Assembly (NCBI GenBank): GCA_026873275.1
Contig: JANTUC010000014.1
Coordinates: 620,001 to 684,000 of the forward strand
Direction of reading: 5' to 3'
DNA length: 64,000 bases
Source: Pseudopithomyces maydicus
Taxonomy: Eukaryota > Ascomycota > Dothideomycetes > Pleosporales > Didymosphaeriaceae
Shown here: in pieces, positions 11,201 through 21,528 of the stretch
Position numbering within the stretch: the first letter of the stretch is position 1
Layout: each line of letters starts with the position of its first letter
Program-made: the position numbers and the translations under genes
The notes under the pieces: model-generated
Databases searched by the model: none
What the model was told of the DNA's origin: nothing
What the model saw: the letters and a program-made list of their open reading frames with translations, nothing else

Positions 11201-12471
11201 ACGTTCGGTCTTTCGCTTTGTAGAAGCTCTCAATGACCTTGGCTCCAGATCTACACGTATGGAGTCTTCTTCTAATTCCTCCTCGTCCTTGTAGCCTTGG
11301 TTATCGGCATTTTCGTCTTCTAGCTCTTCTTCTGAATCTGCCACTTCGTACATACTGATGTCATCATCTGATCCTTGCTCCGAGATTTCATATGCTGGCG
11401 TAGGAGCAGGGCCGTACTTCGCACTTGCTCGACGTGGACGCAAAGCAAGGCGGCTGGTCCCAGAAGACACCTCAGCTTGACGTGCCTCCGCTATCAGTTG
11501 GCGATTGGCAGCGTCGCTCTCATACGAGAACTCTTGTGGCATCTCTGCTAATGAGTCTTCGAGGTCTGAGAAGTCTCCGTTGCGATCAGTTGCAACTTCT
11601 TTGCGTGCCAGAGATTTCCTTTGTCGCTTTGGCAGCCCGCGTGCATGCTTCGTAGTTTGAGGAACCTGAAGACGTTCCGGGACAGAAAGCTGATCAGGGG
11701 ACGAATCAGATTGCTCCTGTTCATCGTCTGAGAACCCTCCAACTTCACGATAAGACACCTTGTCTTTTTTGATGTTTCTCCGTGATCTTCTTCGCGATGG
11801 GCCAGGTGAAGATTGGCCTTCGGTGGGGCTCTCCGAAGCCTGTTTATTCTGTATCGGACGATACGTCCCTTGACGGAAAGAGTGGGTCGGGGCTATTTCT
11901 TTTCGCTTTATAGATCGACCGCAAGTTTTGTTATTGTTGATACAAGCTTCACACGAATTCCGATGAGCTGGACGACCATTCTTGCTCCATGGCGTTTTGT
12001 CCGAGTATACGCACTTCTGCAATCCTCTACTTTTGCACTGTTGGCACCTCGCATACAAGGCATCCTTCTCTTCCTTTGTAGCCGGTCTACATTTTTGTCC
12101 TTCTTTGATACACCGGGTGCATTTGTCGCTATTTGGTTCGAAAATGCAGGTGTATGCATAATTCCCGCCGCGTCCCCTACACGTACGACATGTGTGGTCG
12201 GGCGGTAAATCGTCATGTGACAAGTCCTTAGTGGGAACCACAAGAGGTTCATCGTTGGAGGGTGCGAGTTGATCTACGGCACATTCAGTCAGCTGATATG
12301 TTCTTGAGAAGTAATTGTCATTAACTTACCTTGATTTCGAGTCGAGATTCGCCTCCGCTTGCTCGGACCTGGACGGCCCGAGTCTGAGGAGTTGGACTCG
12401 TTGTCACCGTCTGAAGTAGGGTTCTCCAGAGGGATTGTTCGATTTCGAAGAACTCGGCCTGTTCCCGCCAT
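5258..12471 (-). CDS. DNMT5: DNMT5-type DNA cytosine methyltransferase with SNF2 helicase and RING
   Basis: Three exons: 12471-12330, 12273-5737 and 5678-5258, about 2366 residues once one missing base near 7875-7877 is allowed for. Order of parts: cysteine-rich Zn-binding segment with repeated CxxC (~75-165); acidic/basic disordered linker (~190-400); C5-MTase motifs I (CSGTEAP, ~452), IV (GFSCKDHS, catalytic Cys ~544), VI (LENV, ~585), VIII (QTRER, ~622) and X (DLAGNA); a second Cys-rich patch (CSRECDEDFC); Walker A FGKT (~1497); DEYH Walker B (~1732); a C3HC4-like RING (~2070-2120) inserted in the helicase; and helicase motif VI RSRRYGQG (~2260). This set is the hallmark of fungal DNMT5, an ATP-dependent maintenance CpG methylase. 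The position normally holding Pro of the PC motif is Ser. The frame break separates the methylase from most of the motor. Confidence 0.9.
5282..5341. repeat. 30-bp tandem duplication in DNMT5 last exon
   Basis: Two adjacent 30-base units (5282-5311 and 5312-5341) differ at only a few positions. They lie in frame near the 3' end of DNMT5 and encode a repeated TSLIxLSESF / TSLINFSENF pattern just before the stop, after the last recognisable helicase motif. It looks like a local duplication that lengthened the C-terminal tail. Confidence 0.85.
7875..7877. other. Frame break in DNMT5 (G3 run, one base short)
   Basis: Upstream of this point DNMT5 reads in one frame through the Walker A motif. Downstream the SNF2 motor reads in another. 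No intron with usable GT/AG and the right phase can join them without deleting motif residues. One extra base in this run gives a smooth FEEFPSNEDLVDEN transition and makes the exon sum divisible by three. Confidence 0.7.
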
Positions 12472-13051
12472 TTCGCTGATAGGGTTGGAGATGAATAGGA
12501 TGTGGTGCACAAAATCTAGAAACAAAAGTCGGAAAGTCTATAGAAAGAAATTTCATGGTGTATTGGGGTGTGACAGATTATATAAAAGAAGCTGGTGATA
12601 CAAAACGTCCGACCGGGGTTGTGACGAACGAACAGGGACGCGTGCGCGAACGGGCACGTGAGTACGCGAGGTCATTGGAGCGCGAACACACGTGCCCCGC
12701 TAGTATCTATCACGTTAGCCACTTACCCAGCGTTGCCTAGCGTTGCCTAGCGTTGCCTGGAGGGGTCTAGCGGGGCCTAGCGGGGCCTAGCGGGGGTCAC
12801 ACTTCATTCACAGCCAACACCATCTGAAAATTTGACGCAGACAAGCCAGCAATCATTTTTCCTTCACTTTGTATACTTGAAGACGCCTACGGTTCTAGTG
12901 ATAGATTCGAGCTCGAGACATGAAAATCCCCCCATTTCAGTTGTACTCGCATAGGGCTACATTGACTATGAACATGCCTCTTCCGCCTGCTCGCGTGTCA
13001 CAGATATGTATATGCATATACGACTAACTACTGCAATCTCTGCATCTCTCC
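12472..13051. promoter_or_regulatory. DNMT5 upstream region, with 10-bp repeat array
   Basis: The 580 bases upstream of the DNMT5 start and downstream of the next minus-strand gene carry no gene. They contain CG-rich stretches (12600-12700) and the decamer array at 12729-12798, listed separately. I infer promoter function from position only. Confidence 0.4.
12729..12798. repeat. Seven-unit 10-bp tandem array
   Basis: Seven consecutive 10-base units: three copies of agcgttgcct, one diverged ggaggggtct, two copies of agcggggcct, and one agcgggggtc. Two sub-families of the same decamer are therefore stacked. It lies about 260 bases upstream of the DNMT5 start codon. Confidence 0.9.
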
Positions 13052-14113
13052 CTAGGTGTAAGATAGACCACATAGATCCATGATGCCATCCATCCGCGAC
13101 AATATACTCAGTGTTGTACTCAAGGGACAGATTTCGTTTTCCAGTTTTCCCGCTCGGATGTCCAAAGCAACAGCATCAGCCTCATAGTAAAAGCCTCTGC
13201 CTTCGACGGTGAAATTATTCCTCTTTTCCCCACCATCTCTCGGCTTTACAATCAAGAATCCAGGCTTCGCTGCGGCAGGTCCTCCTATCAGAATAGATCC
13301 CTTAGACCCTTCAATACGCGCGAATATCTCCGGTGACTTGTAAAGCAAAGACGCAGTACATATGGCTTGTGCCTTTTGCTCGGGATACCGCAGAACAACA
13401 GCGACCTGCTCGTCCACGCGATCGTTCGGGTCCTCATGCTCGGAAAATATCATATTGGCACTGATGTTGGGTGTCGCATCTGGCACAGTATCCAAAACCA
13501 CGGATGCCCACGTCAACGAATAGATGCCAATGTCGAGGAGCGCGCCGGCTCCTAGTTTCTTCGATGCTGTTCTTGCCGCAGGGTCGCGACCCTTGATAGG
13601 TTGGAAGAGGCCAAAGTCTACCCATATGGCTGACACGTCACCGATGACTTTGTCTTCGTGGACCAGACGCTGCAACTCTTTTGTGGCGGGGAAGAAGCGC
13701 GTCCACATAGCTTCCATTAGGAATACACCCTTCTTCCGCGCGGCTTCGGCCATCTCATGGCCTTGTTGCGCGTTCATTGCCATGGGCTTCTCGCATAATA
13801 CGTTTTTGCCTGCGGCGATAGCATCCATAACGTTTTTATGGTGCATAGGGTGTGGAGTGCCGATGTATACAACTTCGACATTAGGGTCGTCGTAGACACT
13901 GTTGTAGGAATCGTAGATCGCGGGTTTTTGTGCAGGGCAATGCTTGGACGCAAAGTCGCTGCCTTTCTGAATCGAAGAAGATCCGATCGCCGCGATTCTG
14001 TGTTGCGCAGCTGCATCTGAACGTGATAGAACGAGATCGCTAACAAACCATGAAGATATGAGGCCGCATCCTATGATACCCCAGCGAAGGGTGGGAAGCT
14101 CGTTGTCGGACAT
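13052..14113 (-). CDS. Gfo/Idh/MocA oxidoreductase (dihydrodiol / D-xylose dehydrogenase type)
   Basis: A single uninterrupted exon encodes 353 residues. The Rossmann glycine motif is GIIGCGLIS (residues 13-20) and the family EKP motif is at 108-110, followed by the C-terminal alpha/beta domain (GALLDIGIY, then EGSKGSI). Length and motifs match dimeric dihydrodiol dehydrogenase / NADP-dependent D-xylose 1-dehydrogenase, which oxidise aldoses or aromatic trans-dihydrodiols in the cytosol. No signal peptide is visible. The gene lies 299 bases downstream of a second member of the same superfamily on the same strand. Substrate cannot be decided from sequence. Confidence 0.88.
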   Translation of the reverse strand: MSDNELPTLRWGIIGCGLISSWFVSDLVLSRSDAAAQHRIAAIGSSSIQKGSDFASKHCPAQKPAIYDSYNSVYDDPNVEVVYIGTPHPMHHKNVMDAIAAGKNVLCEKPMAMNAQQGHEMAEAARKKGVFLMEAMWTRFFPATKELQRLVHEDKVIGDVSAIWVDFGLFQPIKGRDPAARTASKKLGAGALLDIGIYSLTWASVVLDTVPDATPNISANMIFSEHEDPNDRVDEQVAVVLRYPEQKAQAICTASLLYKSPEIFARIEGSKGSILIGGPAAAKPGFLIVKPRDGGEKRNNFTVEGRGFYYEADAVALDIRAGKLENEICPLSTTLSILSRMDGIMDLCGLSYT

Positions 14114-14412
14114 TTTGTTTTGCGATGTATTGTGTATATGAAATTAACGTATAAATGAAAAGTGCCTTTACGTGAGAAGCGCAGGCTTAATGGCATAATA
14201 TATAAGCGCACCTATCCTATAGGACACAAATTCTACAACAAATTAGTATACCCTATTTACGATAAGTTCCTCGGGTCTCTCCCCGTCTGCACCGCCGTGC
14301 CGTCTCCCCAAGCTCGCTTACCCCACCACGAACGTGAGGTGTGTCATCGTCAAAACACCCGGGTTAAATCCGCGGACTTCAAATCATTCTTTGTCAGTCG
14401 AAGTGCCCTAAC

Positions 14413-15663
14413 TCAATTACTACCGTAGTAGTGCTGCATCGCCATGGAGAAGATCTCCAGATCTTGCAGCGCATCCTGCGGCGTGGTCTTGACCGGCTTT
14501 CCCTCAGCGACTAGATTCCACAGTTGCTTCATCTCAAGCGTGTATGGGTCTTCATATGACTTTCGCGTCATGGTCTCCTTGTAGGTACCATCCACGTTTT
14601 CAGCGACGTGCATTGTCACCGGAAGGCCCTTGATGAACGGCGTATCGTACTGTACCTTTACCGTCTTTGTCGCTGAGTAAACCTCGATGTGTGCATCGAA
14701 TCGAGGCACATTGTCAATACCTGACTCATACGATACCGTGAATCCCGGATATTTGAAAAGAACACTAGAAGTAATTTGTCAACGCAGGACGAACCCTGTG
14801 ATGAGAAGACCAGACTTACTTCCAGAACGGAAATCCCAGAGACGACCCAACCACCTTTTCCGGCATACCCAGCGCCTCTCTCATGACGGATAAGTCGTGG
14901 GAACCGAGACCACCAAATAATCTCCACATGCGGCTCGATTCTGGCGTAACCTTTATACCCCCAGCTTCGATTTCCAAGGCCGTCTTGACCATCTCTTCAG
15001 CCCGGGAATCTTTCTCTGCTACGTCCTCGGATGTGAAGTCCGCGTACTTCTTAGGGAACGTAGCGCTCTGTTCAATAAAATACCCATTTGGCCCAATAAT
15101 ATCTGCAACAATTAGAACACCTTGTCAATCTGCATCTGAGAAAGTAACCGTGACCTTACCTCTCACCCTAGCATACAAAATCTTATCCATCCCCCCAATC
15201 TCCCTAACCGCATCTTCAAACGGCGCAGCATACCTCCTCATGTACCCCACCATCACACTTCCCCTACTCTTCTTCTCCGCGTCCGCAATCGCCAAAACAT
15301 CCCGTTTTGTCAACGCAAGCGGTTTCTCCACAAACGCGTGCTTGTCATTCTGCAACGCAAGGATCGCGTGTGAGGCGTGAAACTCATCTGCGTTTATGAC
15401 AAAGACGACGTCGACGTTTTCGGAGGAACAGAGCTCTTGGGGGTCCCGCGTTGTTTGATGGGCATCTGGGAGTTTTTTGAGCAGCGCTCTAGGGCCCCGG
15501 GGGAGACGTCGCAGAGGTAGGTGATGCGGTACCAGTCGCGCATGTAGAGGAGGGTGGGGATGTGGACGATTTGCGCGACATCGCCGCAGCCGATGAGGCC
15601 GATGTTGAGGATCTTTTTGGATGAGGTGGATGGGGCTGTGTCCCTGGATGTTAATTGGTCCAT
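14413..15663 (-). CDS. Gfo/Idh/MocA oxidoreductase (one frame break)
   Basis: Exons 15663-15160, 15102-14820 and 14764-14413 give 379 residues when one missing base is allowed for. The N terminus carries a Rossmann motif IGLIGCGDVAQ (21-31), the EKPLALT motif is near residue 112, and the C-terminal half (GGLGSHDLSVMREALG) is typical of fungal oxidoreductases of this superfamily. Both introns (15103-15159 and 14765-14819) have good GT..AG ends. The frame breaks at a T6 run (15473-15478, plus strand): six bases where seven would keep the frame through ERCSKK-LPDAH. It may act on sugars or inositols with NAD(P). It is a distant relative, not a recent duplicate, of the gene at 13052-14113. Confidence 0.78.
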
Positions 15664-17778
15664 GGTTTGGGTAGCTGGGATGTAGTTGTGAGATAGTAGG
15701 GTGAGAAGTCTATGCTAGGTTGCTTATGGGACAGTGTTTGCAAATAAAGTGTAGAGAAGCTGATCAATGACCATGTATCTCGTTGTTGTTAATCTATTAC
15801 GTGGGGTCTCGACGCCAGCTGTCACCTTCCCCTCTTTCCCCGCTCAGGAGCGAGCTCTCGACGATTGGACCAACATGAGGTAGACATTCAGAGCCAACAT
15901 ACAGATTCTATTCATTGCTAGTTTACGAAATATTCTATACGAAACGTTCTACAATTTTTTCGAATTAATGGATTGAGCCAAATTTTCAAAAATCTCAAAA
16001 CGAAAGTCTAACATAATCCCCGTGTCTGGATTATCTACCCTGCAATTAATGAACAGCGCGCCGTTCCCTAGAAACACACCTTCATTACCGGTTGTTAGCA
16101 CTAACAAAATGTGGTCGCGAAGAGTGACTAAGAATACACGTCAGCGGGAGGGCCTTATGAGCACATGACTCGGTCCCATTGCGCAGTCCGTGGTACTGAT
16201 ATATACAATTCTTTAATAGTGCATGCAATACTTCACTGGAGAATGACCAATTCAAATAAAGCAACATCTACTCAGCTGCCACATGGCCAGGCCTTCAGGA
16301 GTGTACTTGATCAGCAGCGACAGTATTAAGACGGACTGATAGAGCAATGACATCATCGCTGGGATAGTGACATTGTATGCAGGAACACGGTGAATACATT
16401 ATTTTCGATTTTTTCAGTTGACAAGCAAGTATTGAAGTAGCTATTACTGTTCCTAGATATCAGGACTACCTAACGCGCGGCGACCAGTTCATTCGCCATG
16501 AACGGATAAAGGTGCATCCTTTCTCTCCTGTCCGATCATATTTAGCTTTGCTATGATGAAGGCGGCCCACACACGGACACTTCGGAGATCGCCGTCAACG
16601 CATGATGTCGAGAAATTTGAGGACGAAGGAGTAGTAAAGAAAGCTGCTCCAGGACAGGGGATCTCAGTATGATAACAAACTACATATCTATCTGTAATGT
16701 CTCCGGGCCTTTGTCCGCCATATGTGAATTTTTCATCAGGCGATCACGAAGTGGAGCATATCCTCTGTCCTCGCAGCCCTTCCTCTCAACCCTTCACCGA
16801 ACGCAAGGCTGGAGAGCAAGTAAGCACGTAAAATCGCAGAGCCTCAATGATCGAAGTCCGAGCCGCGGCCCTGGTTCAGGAACCGCTATACCGCATCGGG
16901 ACTAGCCGAACGGCCGCGTGACGGTCGCTGCCATGGCACGGAGACTTGATGCAGGACCTACAAGCAGAAAGTCTGGAGCGTGCAGATAATGTATGGCGTC
17001 GATGGCTGTCGGTCGGACATTGGGTGTGGTAGGTGCTGATGGGCGCGCTAGGACGATCGGAATTGTACAACGAGGCTCGATGGCTGTGCTCGTATAGTTC
17101 GGCGTGTTCCCGAAGGCACGGTTACGCCTCCAGACTTACGCTGAGTGGCAATTGGTGAGAGCTGGGCGGCGCGCTGGCCTGGTGGCATGTCGCTTGTCGT
17201 GAGTATGGGGGTATTTTGAGACGGGGATGCGCTATGTGGTGCTTGCGAGGCTGTACGGGCGAAGGCGTAACCATGGGACGCGTGGGAACGTTTTCTAAGG
17301 GCACAGTCTGCTATGCGATTATGAAGCATGTGGGATGTGGCGAGGGACTCGTGCAGAGAATTTCCATGCCATCATCGTACGTTTTGGTTGTTTGCGAGAA
17401 GGTGTCGGACGTTGGACCTGTGGTCCTGCGCGAGCCTCGTGGGACAAACATGGAGCCAATGGGGAAGCAGGGGACCGACGTCTGATCTGAAACACATTGC
17501 GGATGCTGGCGTACGGACTGGTGGAACAAGGATAGCGTGGGATCAAAGCCCCCAATTTGGACCACGACAAGGGTGTTCTCGTGTGCACCGGATGGCGCTA
17601 GGTCAAAAGTCCGAAGGTTAGGGAATACACACAGTGTGAGATGCAGAACAAAGGCCGAGCTATATGACTATGCCTCCCCGGAATGCACTGGCTTTCTCTC
17701 AATCTTTTGCGACGTGGAACCTAAGGCGCGCATCGGTAGAGTTAGATGGTATCATGTCCGGGTAAAGAGACGTTGAAG
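15664..17778. other. 2.1-kb gene-poor region
   Basis: I find no supported gene. The first part (about 15850-16450) is AT-richer with runs of A and T. The second part (16850-17700) is GC-richer and has several short open frames on both strands without start context, splice sites or family motifs. No terminal inverted repeats, LTRs or transposase motifs are visible. It could be degenerate mobile-element DNA, but nothing proves it. Confidence 0.4.
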
Positions 17779-20467
17779 ATGAGTCCGGATTTGGAAGCAC
17801 CACCATTGCCACCGCCTAAGAACGAAGAGAGCCATGTACACATCGTCGAGCCCGCAGAAATCGGCCACCATGCAATCTCCAGACCAGAGCACAAGAGCCC
17901 GCCTCTCCAGCCTCTACCAAGAACCCCATCACCAGTCCACAAACCGGTAACATACTCACCATTCCCACCATCACGAACCGGAACACCAACACCCGGCGGA
18001 CCCTCCTTCATCCCCCCATCACGAAAGCCAACTCCCACTCCCACTCTCACAGGACCATCACGAAATGGCACCCCCGCACCCGACGCGCCTGCCGCGCAAT
18101 TCATCGCCAACCTCTCCGACCAGCAACGAGCCCACCTCCAATTCGCAGTCCCCAAATCCGAATCCGACCGCCTCTCCCACTTCCTCGAGGAGCCCCGCCG
18201 GACCCCCGTCCCAGATCGCTTCATGTTCGAGGCCCTCGACTCGGAAGCGCGCAGCACGCGCGAGCTCAACTCCAAAGTGCGCCGCGGCGACACGAAGAAG
18301 AGCCACTTCTACCACAAGAGCCCCAAGAGCGTGGGCAGCAGCAGGAGCAGCAGGACGAGCAGGAGTAGAAGCAGAAGTACGAGTCTTCGCGCGCCGAGGG
18401 AGAGTGTGACGGGGGGCTCGAGCAAGAGGACGTCGCGGACGAGTAGTAGGGGGAGGAGTTTTGAGAGTATTCCTAAGAGCAGGCCGCATATTAAGACGGA
18501 GGTGAGACATTTCAAGGGGGTGGCGATGGAGGTGGATTGGAGGTTTTACGCGACGGGGGTGTGTTTGGCGTTTGTGAATTTGGCGTTGGCGTGGGATTCG
18601 ACTGCGATTTCGATCGCGTTGCCGGTACGTTTTTTGGTCACACATTGGAATGATCATGTACTAACTCGGAGCAGACGATGGCGGTGGCCTTGCACGGTCC
18701 CTCAGTGAATACGTTCTGGCTGGGTATCTCCTTTCTCCTCGCCGCCACGGCGTTCATACCGCTGTTCTCCATCTTCGCCGAGATCTTCGGCCGCAAGGCA
18801 ATGCTGTTGACGGGGCTCACGCTGTTCAACGTCGGATCCCTTTTAACTGGTATCTCGAGCGACATGGGTACCGCGCTTTCGGGCCGCACTTTGCAGGGTA
18901 TTGGTGCAGGCGGCGTCTTCGTGCTCACCGATATCATCATTACGGATCTGATTTCCCCCGTCGACAAGCGCAGATGGTCTGCCATTCTGGGCGTCGTGTA
19001 AGTACCGCTTTCCAACACTTCGCTCTATCTATCCACTGACGAAAGATAGCTGGGCTTTTGGCGCGCTCACCGGCCCCGCCATCGGCGAGTCTCTCTCAGA
19101 GCAGACCCAGTGGCGCTGGATCTTCTGGCTCAACCTGCCCTTCTGCATTTCTTCCCTTCTTATACTTGCCTTCTTCGCGAAGCTCAAATCGACAAAGTAC
19201 GGCGACAACATGTACGAGCTGAAGCAGATCGATTGGGCGGGGTTCATACTCCTGACCGGGTCGCTTGTTTCATTGCTTCTGGGCATCAGTTGGGTAAGTT
19301 TACTGTAACACTCGTATGCACTTACGTCCGTATGCATGCATGTATGTATGTATGTACGTATCACACATGATGCACACAGACACATATCATACATACATCC
19401 GGACGCATGCACGTGAAGCGACATCCGACGGCCGTGCGCTAACGCATCGAAACAGGCAGGCACGACGTACGCATGGTCCAGCCCTCGTTCCCTCATTCCT
19501 ATTCAATTCGGACTCATCGGAATCGTTCTGTACTGCGTATGGTCCTGGTTCGCGCCGTTTCAGTCTATCATCTCCATCGACGGGTTCATGGACTTTACGA
19601 GTCTGGGGATGTACTTCGGGACCATGGTGCAGGGGTGCATCATTGGGGCTTTTGTTTACTTTATGGTGAGTTGATCCGTCCATCCATCCATTCATACATT
19701 CACACATGTATATATGTGTGCATATATAACCAGTGGGCCTGAGAGACTTCACATACTAACACCCCCAGCCCCTCTTCTTCGCCACCGCCCAAGCCGGCAC
19801 CAAGCACGTCCCCGCCGGCACGCGCTGGCTCCCCTGGAGTCTGCCTCTCGTCCTCCTTATCGTAGCCACCTACATCGTAATCAGCCGGTGGAACCTCTGG
19901 CTCTACGCCATCTGGCTCGGGTGGTTTCTAGTCGTCATAGGCGTCGCGATGACCGCCTTCTACACGCGCACCTCTTCGGACGGGATGTGGATCAGCATTG
20001 CCATGGTATCCGGATCTGGCATCGGCATCCTGTTCCCGAGCCTGCACACCGCGTCTGAGCTCATTGCCGGACGGGAAGAGGACGACGAGAAGCAGCGACG
20101 GGCTATCACGAATGCGTCGTGGTTTCATTACTTGGGGAAGTCGATTGGGGTCGCGGTTGCGACGTGCGTGTTTGAGAATAGGCTTTTTGCCCAGCTGGAT
20201 GCTAATGAGGTTTACCACAAGTATGCGAGGGAGTACGCGAATGTCTCGGTTGCCTTGCTGGTGCGTATCCGCGCGACGCCTGGGGGCGAGGGCTCTGCGA
20301 AGGTCCAGATCGCGGACATGTACTCCAATTCGCTGAAGAGCGTTTGGATTCTACTCGCGGTGCTGGCGGGCGTGGCGTTGCTGGGGAGCTGCTTCATGAT
20401 GCCCAAGGTTCCAAAGAAGGAGAGGGATGCGGAGATGAGGAATTTGGATGGAGGGTATGTTGTTTGA
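17779..20467 (+). CDS. MFS drug/H+ antiporter-like transporter with long cytosolic N terminus
   Basis: Five exons: 17779-18624, 18675-18997, 19050-19293, 19456-19665 and 19769-20467, giving 773 residues in one frame. The first ~255 residues are hydrophilic and rich in Pro, Ser and Arg, with an SR-dipeptide stretch around 195-215. The membrane part follows: helix 1 (ATGVCLAFVNLALAWDSTAI), the MFS motif around EIFGRKAMLL, the GRTLQGIGAGG helix and further helices to about residue 755. Layout and motifs fit DHA2-type multidrug/proton antiporters of the plasma membrane. An in-frame ATG 33 bases upstream (17746) is an alternative start. Intron 3 contains a microsatellite. Substrate is unknown. Confidence 0.85.
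19320..19400. repeat. Intronic catg/tatg microsatellite
   Basis: Within intron 3 of the MFS gene (19294-19455), catgcatgcatg is followed by repeated tatg units and further acac/catac elements. This makes the intron about three times longer than the other introns of the gene. Confidence 0.7.
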
Positions 20468-21528
20468 TCGTGAGTAGAGGTGCTGTTCATGACGTAGAGC
20501 TTACGAATGACTGGAGTTGGGGTAATCGTTGCATATATGGGCGTTTTATCACGGGGTGGATGGTTTGTGGCATTTCTCGGCGCGACGAAAAATATACCCT
20601 TCTTTTGACATCGTTTGGGGTGATCTAGATTACATACCGCATAAATTTTATTGTATTACATTTACCTAAACACCAATTCATCCTGCAACAAAACTCCAGC
20701 GGCAACATTTCAAACAAGTTTTCATATCGCGATTCCTTTAACAAAACAGCCCAATAGTCTCGGACTTTGTCTATGCGGATCAAGTCAGGCGTATACGGGC
20801 TATTGAATTTTCACGTAATCCTTCCCAGACAGAACACTATCCCAATACGGTATCTTATGATCCTGCCCCTTGGCGTTGCGAAGCGATGACCGAACGTACG
20901 TACGTGATGGTAGATATTGCACGAACACCGAGTGCGTTGCTCTAGATCTATTCGGTAGGTATTTGTGGATGTCCGGATTACTTGGGTCTTAGTCTCCCTG
21001 CCACACTTCAAATTTTTTTGTAAGATCAGAAGCCAAGGGTTTACTTCAGTGTCACGACGGCACCTTGTCTTGTTCTGGTTCGGAGTTTGTGGGATCCTCA
21101 GTGTACTGTTTCTTCTAAATATTATTACCACACTATGTATTACAGTACACAATGGTTGGACAATTGCTCAACGGCAATTCGTGCAACATGGCCCTCTCGT
21201 ATCACGCGGACAAATCTTACAGATCTCCAACGAAGAATTCTCGAGTTACACTCTCAAAGACGTATTCAATCATCCAGACCATCTGTTCAAAGGAATATAG
21301 ACAAGGAAAGTTGATGAATTTCTTGTAGGTGCGCTTTTGTACCACCCAACCCCCATTTACCCAAGTATGGTATCATCCCAGTAGTAGTAGTTATCCTCCC
21401 AACCATGATACAGCAGTATTATGTCATCCCAGCAGATATCCTCCGCTCCCATGACCATTAGAGGATTAGTATTACGCCCACAGACACGTTACCCGCCTCA
21501 TCTAACTCCCTCACCCTTCATCCCCCAC
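20468..21528. other. Convergent intergenic region
   Basis: This lies between the 3' ends of the MFS gene (+) and the membrane glycoprotein gene (-). An open frame at 20965-21300 (+) contains one hydrophobic stretch but has no family resemblance, so I do not call it. Otherwise I see nothing. Confidence 0.4.

Noticed and set aside
16876..17565. Cluster of short minus-strand open frames
   Set aside because: They do not join through credible introns and show no domain; possible transposon relic considered but no repeats or transposase motifs seen.
20965..21300. 111-codon plus-strand open frame with a hydrophobic stretch
   Set aside because: No homology that I recognise, no intron signals and no start context beyond a bare ATG; left as intergenic.
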